Shown: piece by piece, positions 1 through 13,163 of the stretch
Numbering within the stretch: position 1 is the stretch's first letter
Layout: each line of letters opens with the position of its first letter
Assembly (NCBI RefSeq): GCF_028858725.1
Contig: NC_084760.1
Location: 10,051,867 to 10,115,866 of the forward strand
Direction: 5' to 3'
Source of the DNA: Colius striatus
Taxonomy: Eukaryota; Chordata; Aves; Coliiformes; Coliidae
Length of the DNA stretch: 64,000 bases
Program-made: the position numbers and the translations under genes
Notes under the pieces: generated by a model
Seen by the model: the letters and a program-made list of their open reading frames with translations, nothing else
The model's database searches: none
What the model was told of the DNA's origin: nothing

Positions 1-1682
1 GGTTAGACCTACAGAACATCATTTTAACCAGCTCTTGCTGCTTGTTGTCCTTTTTTTGCTCACAGAAACTGAGGCACAGAGATGACATGGCTTCCCAAGG
101 GCTGGCAGGTGGTAGCCTAAGCAAGGAGAAATGTTCTTGAGCATCCTGAGTGCTTGGCCAATGGCCTGGCCATGCACTCAAGCTTGCTTTTTAAGACCCT
201 CATGTGGGAAGTCAAGCAGCAGTTAGCACAAAACCTCAGTGATTTGTTCATGGTGATTCATTTCTTCTATCTTTCAGGTAAAAGGGGAAAAGGGCAATAC
301 AGAAAAGAAAGCCAGATGATGTCCCCAAGCCTGTGCAGAAGGGACTCTCCTCTGGAAAATGAGGACATTCAGAAAGCTCCATTTGACCTCTTACAGGTCT
401 GGAAATGGACGGTGTGACCCTGAGAGCAGAGAGTCCCTTCTGCACTTTAACAGTTTAAACATCTGCTTACAAAACATTTACGGGCAGATGGCTGCACAAA
501 CCAATTTTATCTTGTTCAGGCCTTTTAAATGGAAATAAATTCTCCCACTTCTGTTACCAACGGTAGAGCACTTACCAAGCCTGTACACCCCACAAGTGTG
601 TGCCTTGTGTTAAATTGCCCCCTAGAGGAGACAACACAGATGCAACAGAATGAAGAGATGGAAGCCAATTCTAATGTTTTTATTAAATAAAGGGGAAAAG
701 GGGAAAAAAAAAGAAGGTAGCAATAATATCACGGTAGTGCCACTCTGTTCTTTCAATAAATCAGGAAGAAAACATCATTGCCCAATCACCCTTTGTTCCA
801 TTTTGCTTCAAGGGCATAAAAAATGTGTCTTAGGAAATAAAATGTTGTTGTAGTTTGAAGATGAGGAGGTAAATGTTCATTGATCAGAGGTGAGGTTCTG
901 TTTCTCAGACAGCGAGCTGCACTCTGCACTTGTAATTAGCTTTCAGGAGAGCACGATGAGTTTTTGATTGGAAGTGGATTACTACTGATCAGAGTCAACT
1001 CCTTCTATTGTTTCATATCTATTCAATTTTGAGATGGCACTTGAAAGCTTTAATGTGTCCTCTTACCTTGCATAACCGATGGGCAGCTTTTGAAAAAACA
1101 ATGACTTAGAAATAAAAAGCCAAATCAAAACACATTAGCTGTTGCAGCCCTTTGCTCTTACAACAGGAATTTGATCCTCTTTAGGTTTTCCATTTCATGA
1201 AAAGTTGCCTTTAATGTTGAAATAATAGCTATAACCCTCACATAGACCTTTTCACCCTTACCGGCCTGCCTACTTGTGTCAAAAGGAAATGAGTAGCACT
1301 ATATATTGTAGAGGTAAAAAGTGTGTTATCTGTTGTGCTAAGGGCCATCTGCTTTCATTAAAAAAAAAGAGATAGGTAGCAGATCAAAGCATTTTAGCCC
1401 TCTGTAACACTGCTTGAGTGAAAATGCAGCACAGAAGAGCAAGAATTTGTGTGAATGGAGGCAGAACAAATAAAGAAGAGGCTTTAAATTGCCAGGCATC
1501 TGCGGGAAAATTCATCCCCACTGAAAGCTTATTGTTATGAATTTATATCAGAGATTAATTTGGCTCTTTTTTTCTGAAACCATAAAGAGGTACATTTTCA
1601 CATAAGCTTAAACAATGCATTGGTCATAGTTTCTTAAATCAGCTCAGGAAACTTATTAATCCTTTAATGTGGTATTCGTTGA
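1..1682. other. Intergenic, no gene seen
   Basis: Ordinary AT-rich vertebrate intergenic DNA. Open frames are short (under 90 codons), overlap on both strands and show no recognisable domain or splice structure. No repeat was recognised in it. Confidence 0.6.
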
Positions 1683-2622
1683 ATCATAGAATCACAGAAT
1701 GGTAGGGGTTGGAAAAGACCTTTAGAGATCATCTAGTCCAACCCCCCTGCAGAAGCAGGGTCACCTAGATCAGGTCACATAGGAACATGTCCAGGCGGGT
1801 CTGGAAGACCTCCAAGGAAGGAGACTCCACAACCCCTCTGGGCAGCCTGTGCCACTGCTCACAGTGGAACACATCACCCTCACAGTGAAATAGTTTTTTC
1901 TTATGTTTAAGTGGAACTTTTTGTGTTCCAGATTCATCCCATTACCCCTTGTCCTGTTGCTAGCTACTATAGAAAAAAGGGATGTCACAACCTCCTGACA
2001 CCCACCCTTTAGATATTTATAAATGTTAATAAGATCCCCCCTCAGTCTCCTCCAGACTAAACAGCCCCAGTTCCCGCAGCCTTTCCTCGTATGAAAGATG
2101 TTCCAGTCCTCTTATCATCTTGGTGACCCTGTGCTGGACTCTCTCCAGCACTTCCCTGTCCCTCTTGAGCTGAGGAGCCCAGAACTGGACACAGGACTCC
2201 AGATGAGGCCTCAGCAGGGCAGAGTAGAGGGAGAGAAGAACCTCCCTTGACCTGCTGCCCACACTCTTCTTGATGCATCCCAGGTTGCCATTGGCCTTCT
2301 TGGCCATCAGGACACATTGCTGGCTCATGTTTAGTTTATTATCAATCAGCACTCCCAGGTCTCTCTCTGCAGAGCTGCTCTCCAGCAGTTCAACCTCCAG
2401 CCTGTATTGGTGCAGGGGGTTGTTCCTTCCCAGATGCAGGACTCTGCACTTGTCCTTGTTGAACCTCATGAGGTTCCTCTCTGCCCAACTCTCAAGCTGG
2501 TAGAGATCCCACTGAATGGCAGCACAGCCTCTGGGGAATCAGCCAGTGCTCCCAGTTTGGTGTCATCAGGGAACTTGCTGAGAGTACACTCTGTCCCCTC
2601 ATCCAGGTTGTTGATGAAGATG
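1683..2622 (-). mobile_element. CR1 LINE, 5'-truncated
   Basis: The left edge reads as the reverse complement of the avian CR1 3' end (AATCATAGAATCACAGAATG, then a TAGTCCAACCCC block), so the element is on the minus strand with its 3' end on the left. The minus-strand frame 2469-2026 encodes the C-terminal part of the CR1 ORF2 reverse transcriptase (starts [14 protein letters not shown], later [13 protein letters not shown]). A further ORF2 piece lies at 2651-2466 in another frame, so the copy is frameshifted and dead. The right boundary near 2622, where the sequence turns into an A-rich stretch, is approximate. This is the longest CR1 copy in the window. Confidence 0.93.
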
Positions 2623-4246
2623 TATTCTTCAAAAAAAGGAAGAACAAACACTTCTAGTCTCTACTTCTGTCAAGACGTGCAACCCAAGTCTGTTTTACAA
2701 AAATAACCCCATCAACATTGCTGCAGATTGCAAATGACCAGACTGGAAAATAAGAGGAAGCTGGAGAACCTAACATCTCTGATCTGATATAGCAACAGGA
2801 AAAATTAACTAGCTAACTTTGATACCTTCCCCAGGCACACATCCCGTCCCTCTGATGGACACTGTTGACTCCAAAGCAGGAAAATCTGATGCACTGTTAA
2901 TTAGTTCTCAAATTGCTTTAAGTTTGTATTTTCAAGCAAGGTGATTTCTCTTTCAAAATGCCTTAACATAGTGAGCTGAGAGCCCTGGTATTCCAGGAAA
3001 AACATAGTGGATGGATTAGACTCTGTGTTACAGGTAAGATTACACTGATTTAAATTTTATTAGTATCTTCTGTGTTGACCATTAAAAATGGAAGATCTCA
3101 AGTTAATTACAGTGATTATGTCTGTGTGCACATATCAGCCAGCTCCCTCAGTGTTCATGGATGCATCTCTATTAAGGCCCAAGGACTTATGTATGTCCAG
3201 TTTGCTTAAGGATTTTCAGTCCTGATCATCTTCCCCCAAGGATAAGACATCCTTGCTCCAGACTTCCCCCCTGGTCTCTGCAGACTGGTGTTAGTTGTAA
3301 CTACGTTATGCTGTCCCTTTATTTGTGAACAAAGACTCCTTCTAAATTCTGACCCTTCCGGGTCTATCTATGTGAAAAGAGGAATATATAACCTTGAAAC
3401 TTAAAACAATAATTCTAAATATGACTCCAGAGCCCACAATGTGCTTTGAAATAGAATTGTTTTTTGTAATTCAGTTCACAAACCCATGGTAACAAAGGGC
3501 AGTTGGCATCCTCCATAACTGCACCCAAGCCTTTATAAATGCTTGAGAGAATATGTACAATACAGAAATGTAACAAAGAATATAATCCCATAAATCTGGT
3601 GCAGAAGACACATTATCATCATTCTTATGATACATGAGAACTGCACAATAATTTGATGGGTGCACTTCTAGAATTGTATATAACATCTCTCTGTTGCCTC
3701 TACCTATTACAGATAGAGACAGTGTATTTTTGTGAGGATGAGGAAAATGAGTTAAGGCATACATTTTACAAAGACATTAAAATAGAACCATAATATATAA
3801 CCTATGTGATCTACTGTAGAAAATGTATAGTGGGAATGTGATCAGTTTATACTTACCCATGACTGCTATAATGGTATCTCAAGTTTCCACACAGGCTAAT
3901 TGGAGTAAGAACATTATATTGCAGAAGTGGAGTTGGGCTTTATTTGAGACATTTTATGTAATCTTCTCCTTTGGTGCCTGCCATCCTGCAATACGAGCAC
4001 CATTCAAAACCTTTCACAAAACACTGTGTGAAATGCTGATGATTCTTCCAGAGTGCTAGAGGAGAAGCAGATGTAGCACAGCAACTCACTGCCATTCTCT
4101 GTGCTCCTGCCAGGATCTCAGAGATCATTTAATGCATTGATATCTGGCATTCTTCAAATCCTCTCAGCTAAGTAGCCAAAAGAGTGAAACTACCTTCAAA
4201 AAGTGCAAAAACATTTCTGTTTGTGGGACAGAACATTGGGGACCTC
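2623..4246. other. Intergenic, no gene seen
   Basis: No coding, RNA-gene or repeat signal recognised. The frames in 3471-4128 are short and not conserved-looking. Confidence 0.55.
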
Positions 4247-4577
4247 ATTAACACAAGTATTTGAAAGGTGGCTACCAAGAGGATGGGGCATTACTATTTT
4301 CTGTAGTGTTCAATGACATGACAAGGGGTAATGGACAAAAGCTGGAACACAAGAAGTTCCACTTCAACTTGAAGAAAAACTTCTTTCCCTGTCGAGGTGA
4401 GGGAGCCCTGGCACAGGCTGCCCAGGGTGGGTGTGGAGGCTCCTTCTCTGGAGGTCTTGAAAACTCGCCTGGACACATTCCTGTGTGACCTGATCTAGGT
4501 GAACCTGCTTCTGCAGGGGGGTTGGACTGGATGATCTCTAAAGGTCCCTTCCAACCCTATCATTCTGTGATTCTGTG
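4247..4577 (+). mobile_element. CR1 LINE 3' fragment
   Basis: Begins in the last part of ORF2 (an AAGTATTTGAAAGGTGG-type block). It runs through the 'LEHKKFHFNLKKNFF' coding segment and the TTGGACTGGATGATCTCTAA block to an ATTCTGTG tail at about 4577. Only the last 330 bp of the element remain. Confidence 0.92.
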
Positions 4578-6444
4578 ATCTGCAGTTACTGTAATGAGAG
4601 GGAACAGACTTTATGAGGCAAGAATTTGCAGAAAATTAAGGTTCAGTCATTCCACTGACTGATGAAGAATCACATCATGTGTTTCTAGCTCCTATCAATT
4701 TCTGCCAATCCTGAAAACACAGATATAAGGGCACACCTATCTGTCAGTGTAGTCTTGTGACCATGACAGTGCTGCTGAATGGCCTTTATGCCACCCATGC
4801 ACTTTTATCACATCAGATTCAGCAATCATCACCTTGGGGGATGAGCTGGGCTGCCTTGCTGATCTGGGTAGAAACTAATCCCACTGAAGAGAAGACTAGT
4901 TGAGGCACACCTGAACCAATGCTAGAGCTGACACAAGGAAGGTGATGGAAACACACATTGAGATAGCAAAGAGTGTAACATCCTGCAATTAAACTGCCTT
5001 TAGTGCGTTGTGAAACTGCAGGACTAATGTAAACAGAAAAAAAACAACAGCTCTAAGCACTGAAGAACTGCATTGTTCTCATTCAGCCACTACAGGTAGA
5101 GATTTTGTTTCCTAAACCATGGAGTCTCCTACCCACAGCTGCTTCTCATCCTCTGTCCTGTAGATGTTCCCATAAGAAGCAATTCTCTGAATTATCATAC
5201 CAGAGGTCATGCCTTGCTCCGAGCCAAGCTAGTGGCTTGAAACAAATACAGATGGCTGCAATAACCAAGCACAATAATAATATATCCGTGAAAAGATATA
5301 TGTAAATTAACCATAAATTAACTATATGCCAGCTTTTGTTGACATCTATTGAGGAAGAATACTACTACAGCAAGGAAACACCCTTAGGGCAACAAGAAAT
5401 GCAAGCAAATAAGAAATCAAGATCTGAGATTTGTTGTACAGAGCATTCCATTTTTTGGATGATGGTCAGACCCAGGGAGCAACCAGCACAGACTGTTCAT
5501 CAACAACATGAGAGAATGTGTCCTGAAAGGAACACCACACATTTGTTATTGTGGTACAGCAGGTCTGTTGTAAATCACACATTAACGAACCAGCCAGCAG
5601 CAGTAGCTCATGGGTACTGAGAATTTCTAGATGAGCAGCATAAATATCTTTTGATGTCAGAGATAAGCCACGTTTATCACTTTTCCCCTTCACCATGAGA
5701 AATCAGAAAGAGCAATAACAGGAAATATTCATTTACAGGAACATCTCTGAAACAGATGTTGAAGGACTGATAACAGAAGATGTTTGCAGAGCATTTTGTA
5801 AACAGTCAATAGAATCACATAAGAAACTAACACATCATATTTTTTAAACCCCTGCATACACTTAGCTTACACAGAATAAGTGTGAATTACTAAGTGCATT
5901 CTTCTCAACTTCAATTGACACCCACTCTGTTCTCCCAGTGGCAGGAACAGCAACACTATGCTGTATGCTATTGTGCTATGTTGATGCTACTGTTAGTACG
6001 TGTTTTTCTTTGTGTACCTTTGTGTGAAATGACCCTCAGACTGAGATTTTTCCTTTAAGTCTGTACCAGGTAAAATTGGGTTGCTTGCTCACAGAGGCCT
6101 ACTCCCCATGTCTGACTGGAGGTCCATGAAGGTGCGATGTGTGTTATTCTCTCATTTCTAGGGCAGCTCTGCACAGATGACATCCAGAACACAATTAGAG
6201 GCTCCCTGGACCTCATACATACCTTTCACAGCAATAATATATTTTCAGACCACACAGAAAGGACCTGGACTAGAGACTTTTTGAAGCAGAAAACTCCTTG
6301 GATTTGGACAAAGACATGGAAGACCATATGAAAATGATATTGAATGACAGACTAACAGAGTCCCAGAGGAAGAGAATAAGGCTTAAAGGAGTAAGGTTTA
6401 CTGCCCACCTCATTCACATGTTTTCACTTCAGCTTAATAGCCAC
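4578..6444. other. Intergenic, no gene seen
   Basis: Short, unrelated open frames on both strands (5105-5696 and 6137-6331). No domain, exon structure or repeat family was recognised. Confidence 0.5.
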
Positions 6445-6962
6445 TAAAGTATAACACATCTGGACTACTGTGTCCAGCTCAAGAGAGACAAGGAACTTCT
6501 AGAGAGAGTCCAGTGCATGGGCACCAAGATGATCAGGGGACCAGAGCATCTTTCTTATGAGGAAAGGCTGAGGAACCTGGGGCTGTTTGGTCTGGAGAAG
6601 AGGAGACTGAAGGGGAAATCTCATTAATACTTACAAGTATTTAAAAGGTGTATGTCAAGACGATGGGGCATTACTATTTTCTGTAGAGTCCAGTGACAGG
6701 ACAAGTGGTAATGGACAAAAGCTGGAACACAAAAAGTTCCACTTCAACTTGAGGAAAAACTTCTTTCCCTGTCGAGGTGAGGGAGCCCTGGCACAGGCTG
6801 CCCAGGGAGGGTGTGGAGGCTCCTTCTCTGGAGGTTTCCAAACCTGCCTGGACACGTTCTTGTGTGACCTGATCTAGTTGGACCTGCTTGAGCAGGGGGG
6901 TTGGACTAGATGATCTTTAGAGGTCTTTTCCAACCCCTACCATTCTGTGATTCTATGATTTA
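6445..6962 (+). mobile_element. CR1 LINE 3' fragment
   Basis: Starts within the CR1 ORF2 C-terminal region (TGTCCAGCTCAAGAGAGACA, then the CACCAAGATGATCAGGGG segment). It continues to the CR1 3' end with an ATTCTGTGATTCTATGATT tail. ORF2 is broken by stops. It shares a TGGGGCATTACTATTTTCTG variant with the copy at 4247-4577, so both may belong to one subfamily. Confidence 0.93.
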
Positions 6963-7582
6963 TACAGCTAAGGGCAAGTCTAGGGAAGGCTACATTGTAC
7001 AAACGAGCTCTGACATTTGACTGCCTTAACCAGTGCTTCCTCTTGCCCACAGATTCCTGCTTTTCAAAGAAACACCTTCTTCCATCTGGGACCTCAAGGC
7101 ACGTGCTGGGGATTGGCTGATTCCTCTGCCGGTGTGGCAGACCACTGACTGAGAAGACCTGGCAGGTACTGTTGGCTCTCTTTGGCCTGAGAAAGAATTT
7201 ATTGCAAATAAGTTGCTAAAGACAGATTAAGAGCTTTGCCATGGGAAATTTGCAGACCAAGTTAAAACCTTAACTGAACTAATTGAGTGGCTGGGAGAAT
7301 CATTTTGTGTGTGTACTAATGTTTTAATTTTCTGTCAAGCAGAAATGCCTAACCTTGCCAAGTACATGTTAAGATTGCAATAATTGTATCTACAAAAATA
7401 AGCCCTAAACTGTAATGCATTTTAAGGTATGGTAGTTGGTTAGCTTGATAAGATTGCAGTTAAAATGCATAGCATTTGAAACATAAGAAGGGGTAAACAC
7501 AATGCACTATAATCCTTCCATTTAAAATTACATTATTTCTGTCACGGACCTATCAAAGTTAATAGGAGTTTTGGTTGAGTAA
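6963..7582. other. Intergenic, no gene seen
   Basis: AT-rich spacer between two CR1 copies of opposite orientation. Nothing recognised. Confidence 0.5.
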
Positions 7583-8180
7583 CCATAGAATCACAGTCTG
7601 GTAGAGGTTGGAAGGGACCTTTAGAAATCGTCTAGTCCAACCCCCCTGCTAAAGCAGAACCACTTAAATCAGATCACACAGTAACGTGTCCAGGAAGGTT
7701 TTGAGGACCTCAAGAGAAGGAATCTCCACACTCTCCCTGGGCAGCCTGTGCCAGGGCTCCCTTATCTCAACAGTAAAATAGCTTTTTCTTATGTTTAAAT
7801 GAAACTTTTTGTATTCCAGCCTTACCCCATTAGCCCTTGTCCTGTCACTGGATACAACAGAAAAAAGTGATGTCCCGATGTCCTGACACAATTTAGATAT
7901 TTGTATATATTAAAGAGATCTCCCCTCAGTCTCCTCTTCTCCAGACTAAACAGCCCCAGGTCCTGCAGCTTTTCCTCATAAGGAAGATGCTCCAGTCTCC
8001 TGATCATCTTGGTGGCCCTGTGCTGGGCTCTCTCCAGCAGTTCCCTGTCCCTCTTGAGCTGAGGCGCCCAGAACTGGACACAGGACTCCAGATGAGGCCT
8101 CACCAGGGCAGAGTAGAGAGGGAGAAGAACCTCCCTTGACCTGCTGGCCACACTCTTCTTGATGCATCCCAGGATGCTTC
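7583..8180 (-). mobile_element. CR1 LINE 3' fragment
   Basis: Reverse complement of the CR1 3' end at the left (CATAGAATCACAGTCTGG). It then runs back into ORF2: the minus frame 8151-7822 gives [20 protein letters not shown] and the [15 protein letters not shown] segment. Truncated at about 8180 within the GATGCATCCCAGGATGC block. A fragment, not functional. Confidence 0.94.
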
Positions 8181-9194
8181 TGCCTTGTCATCTGAATGGT
8201 TAAAGCAAATGCTATGATAGCCAATAAAGGTGATTAATATCTACTCCATATTCTTTGTACTGCTCTGCATGCTTGGAAGGTTGACATGGCCTATAATCCC
8301 CACGAACAAACCCTAACATTGCCCATGGGGAGTTCTCAGTCATACTGCCTTCCTCATAGTCATGGCATGGAGTGGGGCAGCAAGGAAAGACAGGGAGGAG
8401 CCGCCAGTTCACAACAAATGCCAGCAACCAACAGGTCTTTGTGAAGCAGTAACCTAAAACGAGCTGGATATACTTCATATAGCACAAACTTCCATAGCAT
8501 ACATACATATTGTATATACAGAGAGATCTAAATACACATAAACCCACATACATATAAAAAGCTATATATTATGCAGTAAATAAATGTGACGTAATACACT
8601 GTACATAATATAGCATAAACTATACACTAGACTATGCTAATAGCTGTAAAGAGAGCCCTGAATCCCGACCTTAGGATAAAATTGTTCTAGGTTTCTTTGA
8701 CTGCCTACAACACTCCAACACTTGTTATCCATTGAAGCTCATTTCTTGGGCAAGACAGAGACTATTAAATAAGACCCAAAAACCTACAAAACCTTTATTG
8801 TGAATTGCCTCCTAAGCAATGTCTGTCACCTTCTTGTTCTACCCACTATTAAATTTGCTTTTCAGACCTAATTTCATTCCTAGAGCTCTTTATCAAGGAA
8901 GCCTCTGCAGGGTCTCGTGGAAATGCACTGAGAACATCATAAAAATGAGCTGTGCTGCTTCTGTTGGCTTCATCAGCCACCTTTGTAGCTTTGCATGCAA
9001 AACCTGACCAGTCATCCAGCACAGTGTGTGCTCATTAGAAACCAATACTGTGTATTACTCAGCATGGGCCTGCATGTTATATTTGAAATGGGTTTTTTTT
9101 TGAAGTTGACCAGTATCTATTTTGCCAGTAAGTTCCAATTACACTTGTAGGTGCCTTTCTCCTATGAAAATCAAACCTTTGATGCCTTTTATGC
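8181..9194. other. Intergenic, AT-rich patch
   Basis: Contains a very AT-rich stretch at about 8460-8640 rich in TATA/CATA steps (ATACATACATATTGTATATA). No gene recognised. Confidence 0.5.
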
Positions 9195-9671
9195 ACAGAG
9201 AACTTGTGGAGAGAGTCCAGCGCAGGGCCACCAAGATGATCGGGGGAATGGAGCATCTTCCTGATGAGGAAAGGCTGTGGGAACTGGGGCTGTTTAGTCT
9301 GGAGAAGAGGAGACTGAGGGGGGATCTCATTAACATTTACAAATATCTAAATGGTGGGTGTCAGGAGGTTGGGACATCCTTTTTTTCTATTGTATCTAAC
9401 AACAGGACGAGGGGTAATGGGATGAAGTTGGAACACAAAAAGTTCCATTTAAACATAAGGAAAAACTCTTTCAGTGTTGAGGGAGGGAGCCCTGGCACAG
9501 GCTGCCCAGGGAGGGTGTGGAGTCTCCTTCCTTGGAGGTCTTCAAGACCTGTCTGGACATGTTCCTATGTGACCTGATCTAGGTGAACTTGCTTTAGCAA
9601 GGGGGTTGGACTAGATGATCTCTAAAGGTCCCTTCCTACCCTACCATTCTATGATTCTATGATTCTATGAT
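9195..9671 (+). mobile_element. CR1 LINE 3' fragment with intact tail
   Basis: The + frame 9122-9577 carries the ORF2 C-terminal residues [20 protein letters not shown]. After a stop comes the CR1 3'UTR, ending in three ATTCTATG repeats at about 9645-9671. The short open remnant and clean tail suggest a comparatively young copy. Confidence 0.94.
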
Positions 9672-10590
9672 ATTTTTATTAAGATGGATACATAGGTGCT
9701 GTACAATTACATCAATAGTATCAAAACATTTACAAATTTTAAGTAACAACCATATTTTAAAGTCCTTTTTTACCCTCTGATGTCCAAATCTAATAATTTT
9801 CCTGTTGAAGATAGATTTTAAAAGCACAAAAATCCTTCAAGGGTGAGCATCAGATAGAATTAATGGGCAAGAAGCTTAAAGACCTAAGTCCTACTTTTCC
9901 AAAGAAATTTCTGCTCAGCAGCATTTTGGGGTTGCCTCATTAGGGTTTTCAGGATCTTTTCATACTCTTCTCCTTTGCTGGTGATCATCTGCAGCAGATG
10001 GCTAGAACACTCCCTTATTTTTCAGACTACTTATGCTCATCCAGTTTATTCTGTTGACTCCATTCTGGTATTTCTCAGTGACGTAAGTTTTGATTAAAGG
10101 TCTAGTAAAGTCAGTTGAAAGACTTCTGATGTCAGTAAGTGATAGAACTATTTGTAAACTGGAACACTTTTATGTCTTCTCTTCCTGTCCTATTCTCATA
10201 CTACATAAAATAACATCAATCAAGTTTTCATTCCATTAATGAGAATTATTTTTGCAGGTTTTGCCTATAGCCATTATTTCACAATCTTCCATTTCATTCT
10301 TCAGGCTGATTTTCCTCCTTGAATTGCTACTTGAATTTCTGTACAGACAGTCAGGTACACTAATACTCTTCATTATTTGAAATTTGTTTCAAAATAATCC
10401 ATCCTCAGTCTTCTTTGCCCGCTGGATGGTTTCCACTTCCATTCGAGGGAAGCTGCTCTGTCACTAACTGTGATAAGTTTCTCCGGGCAAGCAGCCATGC
10501 AAGAGTCTGTAATTAAATTTCACTCACATTTTTGTGTGTGGATGAGATTCAGGATTTATCCTTCTCAGGATCTAACTTCAGAACCTGTTT
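9672..10590. other. Intergenic, no gene seen
   Basis: AT-rich sequence without a recognised gene or repeat. Confidence 0.5.
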
Positions 10591-10730
10591 CATAGAATCA
10601 CAGAATGGTAGGGGTTGGAAGGGACCTTTAGAGATCATCTAGTCCAACCACCCTGCAGAAGCAGGGTCACCTAGATCAGGTCAAATAGGAACATGTCCAG
10701 GCGGGTCTTGAAGACCTCCAAGGAAAGAGA
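10591..10730 (-). mobile_element. CR1 LINE 3'-end fragment
   Basis: About 140 bp of reverse-complemented CR1 3' end (CATAGAATCACAGAATGGTAG to CCTCCAAGGAAAGAGACT), cut off sharply at the right. Almost identical to the corresponding part of the copy at 1683. Confidence 0.92.
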
Positions 10731-12939
10731 CTTAAGCTGCCATCTACCAATGCTGTAAGCAAGCAATTTTTGTTGGTTTTCATGTAAATATGATTTAAAG
10801 AAACATTTTTAGTGTTCAGCATTTCACAAGTTTTATCATTGGCAATTGCTTCCTGTACTGTTTAAACACACCCAAAACCGAAGCCTGACCGTAGAGTGTA
10901 GTTTAACTCTTTATTGCTAGCATTCAGTTGTCAAATGGAAGTTACTGAGTCTGAGTTGTTAGGGCTGGCTGTCCCTGGGTACAGCCTCTGACATCATGGG
11001 ACTCTCTCCCTGTGCTGCTGCATGCCTCGTGCACCAGGAGCTGCCTGCACGAAATGCAAAGTTTTCCTTAAGCAGCCCAAAGACAGAGTCAAAACGTTTC
11101 CATGTAGCACTGGTACTTGTAAGGCTGTTCTCTTTTACTCTCCTTACACCTTAAAGGTGTCATGAAGCAAGAGCTGATGTGAAAACAGTTGCATGCAGAG
11201 TGGCTGCATATTTGATTGAGTAGTTACACGGATCAGCTGTCTGCACTAGTCCACACAATGGATCTGACACAGCAGTTTCAGATTAACTGTATCCACTGAA
11301 TTGCAGAGGGAATGTGAAATGAATTTAATTTGCCTCTGAGCTCTTTAGAGTAGCAGAAGATTAAAAATTCTACTATGAAAACAGAGAGATTAAAAGTGAA
11401 AACTTTCTTAGTGGAAATAAAATGAAGAAAACCCGGTAAAAACTGAATTCCCAAAATAACAAGGCTTGTATCATTGTTCTGGATGGTTGATTTTTTCTAG
11501 GTACCTATTAACTTACTGATGAATTCTGACCACATCCAAGAGAGACTTATGAGTTCCTATTATGTTTCTGCAAGTCTTCCTGTACTTTCCATTCAAAGGA
11601 AAGAGACTTCAGCCGTCCTTCCCTGAAGGAAATGCAAGAACTAGTTAGTTTCTCAATGCTACTGCAGCCAGTCACTCTGCACCAATACCCTTCATAGCCT
11701 GACAAACTACCTTGCATCTGTCAGACAGCCAGCAGAAATGACTGGGAAACAGGTTTGTCTGCCATGGAGAGGAGTATATAGGTGCCTTACGATGCAATCA
11801 TAAATAAACAGAAGTAGGCAGGAATAAATAGAAATAGATAAAAAATAGATATAGGTGATAAATAATTTGTGATCATAAATAACTGAAATAATAAATGACA
11901 ATAATTTCTCAGAGAGATTCCTAACCAGCATATAATACTTCCCAAGAGTTTCTCCTTCTGCCTAAACTTTGCCAAATGTAAGAATGAATATTCATAGGAG
12001 AAAAAAAAAAGTCTTACATGAGGGTCATTAACATTTTTAATTGATTTCTTGTGTTTTAATAATCACTGTTGACCCTTACCAGGGGAAAAATTCCCTGGTG
12101 CTGGCAGGGGCGGTCTTCTGTAGAGCAGCCAGCTTCTTCAGTATAGTCCATTAACAGGGGTAAAAGTCAACTTTTACGATGATCATATAAGGAACACCCA
12201 CACTTATAAATCATTTGCTTTTTCTGAGGAGAACATCAAACTTGGAAATGAAATTAGCAACTTGACCCAAAAGAGTCTGTCACTACTCCATTTGTTTCAG
12301 GCAAAATGTGGGGTTTTTTAAACCTGATTTCTTTGGAGAGGCAACTAATAACAGGAAATGCAATTAGAATCAGTATTTTCCTAAGAAGTTATTTTACAAA
12401 CACTTTACCTGCTTTTAATCTTTTCAAACCATACTTAACTGTCTGCCTGATGTAGTCACACATGAGTTTATGGATGTGCTGGGCCATAAAATGAAAAAGT
12501 GGTGTCATGAAGATAAAATGCAAGAGTTCACAGCACACGCTCACATGCCTTTAATGCCAGCACTCCACGCAGTTCTTGGTTTAGTACTTTACACTTCTAC
12601 TCCTGTAAATTTTCCCCCAGGGTGCTGTGAAGTAATTTGCTGTACTAGACAGTGCTTATTCCTCAGTTCCTTGCTTCCAACATCCCAAATAGAAAAAAAA
12701 AAACCGTTGTGAAAAAGAGATATCAGACCTTTTGGCCAAAGAAATTTGTCTTTTAAGACATTGGTGGTGAAGTTCGTAATGACCAAAAGAAGTATGAGGG
12801 TAAGAAGAAGGGGTAAGAAGCCCAAGGGACAATCACCGCATGTATCTGGGCAGAACTTGTAGTCAACTGACTACAACAGCTGAGAGGCCCTTGGAGAAGA
12901 CATTTATTTTTATGTAAGTGACTGTGTAAGTGTTTAGGT
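10731..12939. other. Intergenic, no gene seen
   Basis: Includes an A-rich patch at 11800-11910 with several AATAAA and AAATAGATA steps. Small ORFs at 11707-11975 and 12470-12944 are low-complexity or overlap on both strands, with no domain recognised. Confidence 0.5.
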
Positions 12940-13163
12940 CCCATTTAAACATAGAGAAAAACTATTTCGCTGTGAGGGTGAGGGAGCCCTGGCACAGGCT
13001 GCCCAGGGAGGGTGTGGAGGCTCCTTCCTTGGAGGTCTTCAAGATCCACTTGAACACATTCCTATGCAACCTGACCTACGTGGACCTGCCTCTGTAGAGG
13101 GATTGGACTAGATGATCTCTAAAGGTCCCTTCCAACCCCTAGTGTTCCATGATTCTATGACTA
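12940..13163 (+). mobile_element. CR1 LINE 3' fragment
   Basis: Starts at the CCCATTTAAACATAGAGAAA segment, passes through the GAGCCCTGGCACAGGCTGCC segment and the GGACTAGATGATCTCTAAAGG block, and ends near ATTCTATGA. About 225 bp remain. Confidence 0.92.
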